A stretch of DNA of 18,305 bases, from contig NZ_JOGO01000097.1 of NCBI RefSeq assembly GCF_000719475.1, positions 1 through 18,305 of the forward strand, written 5' to 3'. The position numbers were made by a program, and so were the translations under genes. Every line of letters begins with the position of its first letter. Position 1 is the stretch's first letter. The notes beneath the pieces are model-generated. The model was not told the origin of the DNA, did no database searches, and worked only from the letters and a program-made list of their open reading frames with translations. The DNA is from Streptomyces sp. NRRL F-5630. GTDB taxonomy: Bacteria > Actinomycetota > Actinomycetes > Streptomycetales > Streptomycetaceae. Positions 12,001-18,000 of the stretch are shown here, piece by piece.

Positions 12001-15000
12001 GACCGAGGCCACGCTCGATTCCTGGGCGGACATACGCAACGCCATCGGCACCTTCCTCCAGGCGGTGGGGGCCGAGGCGGCGGCACGTCACCGGGAAGAG
12101 GTGCTGATACGGAGGCAGCCCGGTGCGCGGCAGGCCCTGTCGTCCGCGGACAGCGCCGTGGACACCGCCACCACCGCGCACGAGGAGGCCGAGCGGGCCC
12201 ACACCGTCGCCGTCCGCACCGCCGGCAACGTCCTGACGGAGCTCGCCGGGGTCCGGGGCGGGATCACCGGCACGGAGGCGGAGATCGCGCGGCTGGACAC
12301 GGCCGCCCGTGACGCGCGCGTACAGCACGACGCCGCCGCGCAGGAGGAGCGGCGGCTTCGGGAGCAGTGGCAGCGGGCGCTGGCCGAGGTGGAACGCCTT
12401 GAGCAGCTCGTCGAGGCATCCCCGGAGACCGGCCCGGCCGCCGCCGAGCGGCAGAGCGCCCTGGACGCGGCCGAGGAGCGCGCCGACGCCATCCGGGAGG
12501 AGGGGATGGCCGCGACACGGGACCGTCAGCGGTACCAGGAGGCGATGACCACCGCCCGCGAGAAGGCCGACGGGCTCCGGACCGGCCTCGTGGAGGCCCG
12601 CGAGCGGGAGAACACCCTCGACCGGGAGCTGACACGCGCCGAGGAGGCCGTGGCCCGGGCGGAGCGTGCGGTGCGGCAGGCGGACGATGACCTCCGGCGC
12701 GAGACCAGGGTCCGCGACACGATCCAGGCCGAGCTCCACGGGATCGAACGGGACCTGACCGCGGTCCGGCAGGAACTGGCCGAGCAGGCACGCCGGCACA
12801 GCCAGGCGTGGGCAGGGCTGCCGGGCCTCGCGAGGGCGCTGGAGACCGGCCGCCGTATGGAGGGCATCGGTGAGGGGCCGTCCCTGCGCGGCTCCATGTC
12901 CTCGGCCCCCGCCCGTCCCACCCGCTCCGGCCGGTTCGGCGGGCAGCCCTTGTCGGAGCCGGCGCGGGCGGAGCGGTCGACGTCGTCCCGCCCGGCCGAC
13001 ACGGACGAGCCGCTCACCTTCGCGCCGCCCGCCGACCCGTCCGATTCCTCCTCCACGGCCCCCGTTCCCCCTGCCTCCGGGGTGTTCGCCGGTGCCTCGG
13101 ATCCGACGCTGTCGCCGCGGACCGTGATCGCGGGTCCGTCGGGGGGCGCCCAGGGGCGGAACTGGACCCGTGAGCCGGTGAAGCGCGTGTCGCCGGACCG
13201 GGTGCGTGTGACGGCGGTGCGGCCGGGCACTCCGGCGAGGACCGTGTCGGAGGAGGACGCGTCGTGGCCGGAGGAGACGTTTGTCGTCGCGGCGGAGGGC
13301 GATCCCGGCGGCTTGCGCCTTCCGGATGACCGGGTGCTGGACACGGAGACGCTGGCCGAGGTGCTGGCGGCCGACCCCGAGCTGGCGAAGCTGCCGAAGA
13401 GCGTGCCGGTGCTGCTGGCCGTGCCGTTCGCGCAACGGACCCTGGATCTGCAGGCGTTGGCGAACCTGCTGGGCCGGCCGGTGGTGGGTCCCAGCGGTGA
13501 GGGTCGTCTGGTCGGTGACGGGTCGGGGAACGCGCATCTTCCGGCGCTGTTCGACCGGGCGGCGGACAAGGCGATCGGTCTCTGGGTGCCGTACGGGCCC
13601 CTGGGCACCACGCTGCCGTTCGTGGACCGGGAGTGGACATCGCTGGACGGCGTCGCGTTCCGGGACAGCGACGTGGATCTGCGGCCCCTGGTCTCGGAGG
13701 ACCACGAGCGGTTCGGCCAGATCTCCGGGAGGGACGGCGAGAGCCTGCGGAGGTCGGAGCAGCAGTTCAAGGCGTACCTCGACATGCGGCGGATCCTGCA
13801 CACGGTGCCGTCGGGTACCGGTGACCAGGACGCCGAGTTCGAGTGGATCACCCCCGAACCGGCGATCTACATCTTCGCCGCCCACGCGCAGCCCGGCTGG
13901 ATCTCGTTCGCCCTCCGCGACGGCCGGAAGGTGCGGCTGGGCAAGCAGGACGCGGCGCGTTTCATCGCCGGGCTGCGCGAGGTGCGGCAGTTGCCTCCGG
14001 GGCACAAGCTGGGCCTGGAGGTCTGTTACAGCGCGTCGGACGGCAGTCCGCGCCGGAACCATCCCTCGACCGCGCCGCCACCCCACATCGACGACCCGTG
14101 GGGTGACGCCCCGTTCGGTCAGTACACCGCCAACGAGAGCAGGCGGGACACCGACGCGGCCACGGGGCGGACGGGTCTCACGAACAGCAGCCGGGTGCTG
14201 TACGCCTCGGCGAGCGGGGCGAGGGGACGCGTTGTCAGGTTCCGCCCCGAGCCGCTCGCGCACGAGCTGGACCAGTTGGCGCGTGACGCGGGCCTGCACG
14301 AAGGAGCGGATGCCGCGTCGGAGGAGACGCGGGCGACCATGCTGCGTCTGGTGCGCGGGCTGCGTGACCTCTTCGGTAACGAGGTCGAGCGGGATCGTGG
14401 TGTGCCGGGGGGCCGGTACGAGCGGCTGGTCCAGGGCATCGGGGCGCTGGAGACGTTGCGCGACAACGATGCGGCGCTGAGTGGGGTCACCCCGCTGCGG
14501 CGGGACATGGTGGCCTTCTACGCGCGGCAGCACAGTGGGAGGACCCCGGACACGGCCGCGTACGAGTCGCTCCTCGACTTCGCCCGGGACCGTTTGGCCG
14601 CGAGCCCGGACGCGGAGCTCAGTACGGAGCTGCCGTCCCCGGCTCTGACCATGGCTCTTGGTGAGCTCGCCACGTATGGCGAGGCCGTGTTGCGTTCTGT
14701 TCAGGGGCTGGCGCCCGGGGTGCAGCCGAGTCCGCAGCAGGTGGCGTCCACCATGTGGGCGACGGTCCGGGCCGCGCAGATGCTGTTCCACGACATACCG
14801 CCGGCGCAGCGGGAGGCACACGGCCGCAGTGTGCTGCACCTGGCTGACACGGACCCGTGGGACCTGGCGAAGCAGAAGAAGATCTGGGCCCTGGCCGCGA
14901 AGGCGATCGCGGAGGGTCTGGACGTCACCCACCGCGACCTCCTGGCCGCCTACCACCTGAAGGGCTTCGCGTTCGTCAAGGACAAACTGCTCATGCAGGG

Positions 15001-18000
15001 GAACGTGGCACAGGGCGCCAACTGGAGCGACACGCCCGCGCCCGAGGGCATCGACTGGCACAGCGTCGACCAGGTGACGCGGGAGCCGGACGGGACCACC
15101 ACCACCCGGCAGGTCGTGCCGGAATGGGCGCAACCGGGGCTGCCCGACCCCATCCTGAAGGTGGTCCACGTGGACCGGGCCGGGAACATCGTGCTGCACC
15201 TGCCCGGCGGGCCGCCGATCGAAGTCTCCGGAGACGAGTTCCTGGAACTGCTGAGCCTGGACCCGCCGCTGCGCACCAGGCCCCTGGACACTCCCGTCCT
15301 CTTCCTGACCTCCGGCCCCGGCGTCCTGAGCCCGGAGCTGGTGCAGCGGTTCTCCCAGCGCACCGGCCGCCCCGCCTACGGCTACAGCGGGCCCCTCGAA
15401 CTGACCGCCGCCGATCCCTCGGCCCCGCTCACCATCGTCGCCCTCCCGGACCCGGTCACCCAGGCCCCGGGCCGCTGGACCAAGGCCACCCGGATACCGC
15501 CGAACACGTCCGCCCCCGGCGCCTCCACGGCTCCCGCGCCGACCCCCGCGCCTGCTCCGGCACCCGCGCCCGCGCCGACGCCTGCTCCGGCGCCCGCGCC
15601 TGCCCCTGCGCCTGCTCCCGCGCCCGCGCCCCCGACCGCGTCCGGGACGTTCACCGGTGCGTCGGATCCGATGTTGTCGCCGCAGACGGTGATCGCGGGT
15701 CCGTCGGCTGCGCGGCAGGGGCGGAACTGGACGGGCAAGCCGGTGAAGCGGGTGCTGCCGGGGCGGGTGCGTGTGATCGAGACGCGGCCCAACACGCTGG
15801 CGAAGATCGCGTCGGAGGAGGACGCGCCGTGGCCGGAGGAGACGTATGTCGTCGCGGCGAACGGCGATCCCGGCGGGTTGCGGCTGCCCGACGACCGGGT
15901 GCTGGACACGAAGACGCTGGCCCAGGCGCTGGCGGCCGACCCGGAGCTGGCGAAGCTGCCGAAGAACGTGCCGGTGCTGCTGGCCGTGCCGCTCGCGCAG
16001 CGGACCCTGGACCTGCAGGTGCTGGCGAACCTGCTGGGCCGGCCGGTGGTGGGCCCCAGCGGTGAGGGCCGTCTGGTCGGTGACGGGTCGGGGAACGCGC
16101 ATCTTCCGGTGCTGGTCGACCGTGACGCGACGAAGGCGATCGGTCTCTGGGTGCCGTACGAGCCCCTGGACACGACGCTGCCGTCCGAGGACCGGGAGTG
16201 GACGTCGCTGGACGGGACCAAGTTCCGGGACAGCGACGTCGATCTGCGGCCCATGGTCTCCGAGGACCACGAGCGGTACGGCCAGATCTCGATCGAGGAC
16301 GGCGCGGGCGATCACCTGCGGGAGTTCGAGCAGCGGTTCAGGAAGTTCCGCAACATGCTGCGACTCGTGCACAAGGTTCCTGCTGGTTCCGGTCTTCAGG
16401 AGGGGGAGGTCGAGAACCTGACCGCTGATCCGGCGGTCTACAACTTCGCCGCACACGGGAAGCCGGGCCGGGTGACGCTCGCCCTCCGCGACGGCCGGAA
16501 GGTGTGGCTGGGCAAGCAGGACGCGGCGCGTTTCATCGCCGGGCTGCGCGAGGTGCGGCAGTTGCCCCCGGGGCACAAGCTGGGCCTGGAGATCTGCTAC
16601 AGCGCGTCGGACGGCGACCCGCATCAGGACCAGCCCCGGTCCGCGCCGCCACCCCACATCGACGACCCGTGGGGCGATGTCCCGCTCGGGCAGTACGCCG
16701 CGAACGAAAGCAGGCGGGAGACCACTTCGGCCACCGTCCAGACCGGCATGACGTCCAAGGATCGTGTGCTGTTCGACCCGGCCACCGGGGAGAGCGGGCG
16801 TCGGGTCACGCACGTGCCCGAGCCGCTGGCGCATGAGCTGGACGGGCTGGCGCGTGAGGCCGGTCTGCACACGGGGACGGGTCCGGCGTCGGAGGAGACG
16901 CGGGCGACCATGCTGCGTCTCGTTCGCGGGCTACGGGACCTCTTCGGTAACGAGGTCGAGGCGGACCGGGGTGTGCCGGGGGGCCGGTACGAGCGGCTGG
17001 TCCAGGGCATCGGCGCGCTGGAGACGTTGCGCGCGAACGATGCGGCGCTGAGCGGACTCACCCCGCTGCGGCGGGACATGGTGGCCTTCTACGCGCGGCA
17101 GCACAGTGGGAGGATCCCGGACACGGCCGCGTACGAGTCCCTCCTCGACTTCGCCCGGGACCGCGTCGCCGCCGATCCCGGCGCGGCGCTCAGCACGGAG
17201 GTCCCGGCCCCGGCGGTGAGGGTGGCCCTCAATGAGCTGGGCACGTCGGGCGAGGCCGTATTGCGTACGGTGCAGGGGCTGGCCCCCGGGGCGACGCCGA
17301 GCCCGCGGCAGGTGGCGTCCACCCTCTGGGCGGTGGTCCGGGCCGCGAAGACGCTGTTCAACGAGATACCCCCGGCGGAGCGGGAAGCCCACGGCCGTGG
17401 TGTGCTGCACCTGGACGACACGGACACGTGGGACCTGTCGCAGCAGAAGACCCTCTGGGCCCTGACCGCCAAGGCCCTTGCCGAGGGCCTGGACATCACC
17501 GACCGCGATCTGCTGGCCGCCTACCACCTGAAGCTGACCGGTGCGTTCGACCCGGCCGCCCTGCTGTGGCAGGGGCAGAAGGTCCAAGGCGTCTACTGGA
17601 GCGACACGCCCGCGCCCGAGGGCATCAACTGGCGCAGCGTGCAGCAGGTGACGCGGGGGCCGGACGGAACCACCACCACCCGGCAGGTCGTGCCGGAGTG
17701 GGTCGGACCGAAGCTGCCCGATCCCCTCCTGAACCTGGTCGAGGTGGACGAGGACGGCGACATCGTCCTGCACCTCCCCGGCCGCAACCCTCTCCCGGTG
17801 TCGGAGGACGAGTTCCTCGCCCTGCTCGGCCTCGACCCGGCGCTGCGCACCACGCCCCTGGACACTCCCGTCCTCTTCCTGACCTCCGGCCCCGGTGTCC
17901 TGAGCCCGGAGCTGGTGCAGCGGTTCTCCCAGCGCACCGGCCGCCCCGCCTTCAGCTACAGCGGGCCCCTCGAACTGACCGCCGCCGATCCCTCGGCCCC

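Noticed and set aside
15530..15637. CRISPR or regulatory repeat
   Set aside because: The repetitive DNA is a continuous in-frame Ala-Pro coding tract with no spacer structure.
11360..16870. Second very long antisense open frame (about 1,836 codons)
   Set aside because: Same in-register artefact: it ends at the forward TCA codon at 11360-11362. Composition is Arg/Gly/Pro/His-rich, and its internal repeats only mirror the tandem units of the forward gene.
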